22,771 nucleotides of DNA from Christensenella sp. (lineage in GTDB: Bacteria; Bacillota; Clostridia; Christensenellales; Maliibacteriaceae): NCBI GenBank assembly GCA_019420085.1, contig JAHZHV010000254.1, positions 23,366 to 46,136 on the forward strand, given 5' to 3'. Position numbers and translations under genes: made by a program. The notes beneath the pieces were generated by a model. That model saw only the letters and a list, made by a program, of their open reading frames with translations. It had not been told where the DNA came from and did no database searches. Of the stretch, positions 21,643 through 22,771 are shown piece by piece. Each line of letters starts with the position of its first letter. Within the stretch, counting starts at the first letter, position 1.

Positions 21643-22146
21643 ATGCGGCGGGACAATATCGTTTTAATCGGCATGGCCGGTGCAGGGAAAAGTACGCTGG
21701 GCGTGCTGCTTGCCAAAACGCTTGGCATGGATTTTATTGATACGGATCTGCTGATTCAGCAGCAAACGGGGCTGTTGCTTCAGCAGCTGCTCGATCGTGA
21801 GGGAATGGACGCTTTTTTGCAGACGGAGGAGCGCATCGTATGTGCGCTGGAGACAGCCGGCAGCGTGATTGCTACCGGTGGAAGCGTCGTCTACAGCGCA
21901 CGCGCCATGGAACATCTTGCGCAAAACGGGTGCATCGTGTTTTTGGATGTGCCCTATGCGCAGCTTGAAAAGCGGCTGACAAACATAACCACGCGCGGTG
22001 TTGTGATGAAAAAGGGTTATACATTGCGTGATTTGTACCAGGAGCGGCAGACGCTTTACCGGCAGTATGCACAGGTGACGGTTGACTGCGGTACGCAGGA
22101 TGTCGAAGCGTGCGTGCGGGAACTGGTGACGCAGCTGGAGCAATGA
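21643..22146 (+). CDS. Shikimate-kinase-like P-loop kinase
   Basis: A 167-residue protein with the shikimate kinase fold. Walker A is GMAGAGKST at 10-18, DTDLLI at 33-38 matches the Asp that binds the substrate hydroxyl, IATGGSVVY replaces the usual TGGG loop, TTRGVVM is in the lid, and RQTLYRQYA matches the Arg-x-x-Leu-Tyr motif. The shikimate-binding Arg usually found in a GE-x-x-FR motif is Leu here (GMDAFLQTE). Similar proteins are common in Clostridia and are named shikimate kinase, but the substrate may differ, so no symbol is given. No other aromatic-pathway gene is in the window. Cotranscribed with the HAD gene and closed by the terminator at 22146-22193. Confidence 0.8.
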   Translation: MRRDNIVLIGMAGAGKSTLGVLLAKTLGMDFIDTDLLIQQQTGLLLQQLLDREGMDAFLQTEERIVCALETAGSVIATGGSVVYSARAMEHLAQNGCIVFLDVPYAQLEKRLTNITTRGVVMKKGYTLRDLYQERQTLYRQYAQVTVDCGTQDVEACVRELVTQLEQ

Positions 22147-22193
22147 AAAAAGGTGCGCAGACCGGTCAAAGACACGGCCTGCGCACCTTTTTT
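22146..22193. terminator. Bidirectional terminator between the kinase and ZIP genes
   Basis: AAAAAAGGTGCGCAG (22146-22160) pairs perfectly with CTGCGCACCTTTTTT (22179-22193), a 15-bp stem with A and T tails on both sides, between convergent stops at 22146 and 22202. Confidence 0.93.
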
Positions 22194-22201
22194 GTGTATT
22201 T

Positions 22202-22771
22202 TCAGCCCAGGGCAACGTCAAGCAGCATCATCAGTGCAAATCCAAGCGCTGCGCCGATGGTGCCGGCATTGGAATGCGGCTCGGCCTGCGATTCCGGGAC
22301 AAGGTCTTCTACGACGACGTAAATCATGGCGCCGGCGGCAAAGGCCAGGATATACGGCAGGATGGGTGTGACAAGCGATGTCAAGAGAATGGTTAAAATG
22401 GCGCCGATTGGTTCAACGATGCCGGAGGCAAAGCCGTAGAGAAAGGCGCGCCGGCGGGAAAGCCCCATGCCCACAAGCGGCATGGAAATAATGGCGCCCT
22501 CCGGAAAATTTTGAATGGCAATTCCTGCAGAAAGTGCGAATGCACCCGCTGCGGTAACGGCACCGTTTCCGGAGAGTACGCCGGCAAATACAACGCCGAC
22601 GGCCATGCCTTCGGGCAGATTGTGGAGCGTAACTGCCAACATGAGCATGATGGATTTGCCAAGCGAACAAGGGCGTCCCTCCGGACAGTCGGCGCTTAAG
22701 TGCAGATGCGGAATCAGGCTGTCCAGTACCAGCAGAAAGCCTACGCCGGCAAGAAACCCCGTCACGGCGGG
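22202..22771 (-). CDS. ZIP-family divalent metal transporter (cut by right window edge)
   Basis: The last 190 residues of a ZIP permease; the frame stays open through the right edge, so the start is missing. ZIP proteins import zinc, iron, manganese or related metals. The metal site is visible: AVTLHNLPEGMAVGV (fourth helix of the family) and IAIQNFPEGAIISMPL (fifth helix), each with the PEG motif. GIVEPIGAILTILL and AAGAMIYVVVEDLVPES are the following helices. A short His-containing loop (PHLHLS) precedes them and the chain ends in a C-terminal helix. Resembles the GufA/ZupT-like bacterial group. Metal choice cannot be decided. The nickel genes are about 16 kb away, so a link to LarC is only a thought. 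Confidence 0.9.
   Translation of the reverse strand, partial: PAVTGFLAGVGFLLVLDSLIPHLHLSADCPEGRPCSLGKSIMLMLAVTLHNLPEGMAVGVVFAGVLSGNGAVTAAGAFALSAGIAIQNFPEGAIISMPLVGMGLSRRRAFLYGFASGIVEPIGAILTILLTSLVTPILPYILAFAAGAMIYVVVEDLVPESQAEPHSNAGTIGAALGFALMMLLDVALG

Overview
The window looks like a chromosomal stretch from a Gram-positive anaerobe of the Bacillota, probably class Clostridia. This rests on purine-rich ribosome binding sites before most genes, sigma-A type promoters, a HelD-type RNA-polymerase helicase, a larEBC nickel-pincer cofactor operon and an argCJBD operon. The genus cannot be named from the sequence. No phage, transposon, CRISPR array, rRNA or tRNA was seen. Genes are dense, and convergent pairs share strong bidirectional terminators.

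Layout. Positions 1-385 (minus) hold the start of a MoaF-like gene that runs off the left edge. A 320-base divergent intergenic region follows. Then comes a plus-strand run: helD, an acyl-carrier-protein-like gene overlapping it by 8 bases, and a YbaK-type aminoacyl-tRNA deacylase. A minus-strand block (3807-7802) reads asnA, larE, larB, larC. nadE (8019-9917, plus) diverges from asnA. Two further minus-strand genes follow: a YtcJ-type amidohydrolase, and an unrecognised membrane protein with two winged-helix-like segments and coiled coils. Divergent from the latter is an 898-residue protein with a degenerate TIR-like N-terminus, Sel1/TPR repeats and a long charged helix. The arginine operon argC-argJ-argB-argD (16448-20676, plus) is followed by a HAD phosphatase, a shikimate-kinase-like P-loop kinase and, on the minus strand, a ZIP metal transporter cut by the right edge.

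How the genes work together. LarB, LarE and LarC together make the nickel-pincer nucleotide cofactor, but its classical client LarA is not in the window. LarC carries an uninterrupted run of 29 X-His dipeptides, probably a nickel store. ArgC, ArgJ, ArgB and ArgD form the acetyl-cycle route from glutamate to ornithine. AsnA (ammonia-dependent) is divergent from a NadE whose glutaminase domain has Gly in place of the nucleophilic Cys, so both may use free ammonia.

The least explained part is the divergent pair at 11708-16216. Three proteins have lost a family-defining residue: NadE Cys to Gly, the ACP-like protein Ser to Glu, and the shikimate-kinase-like protein Arg to Leu. All calls come from reading motifs and signals by eye; no database search was run.
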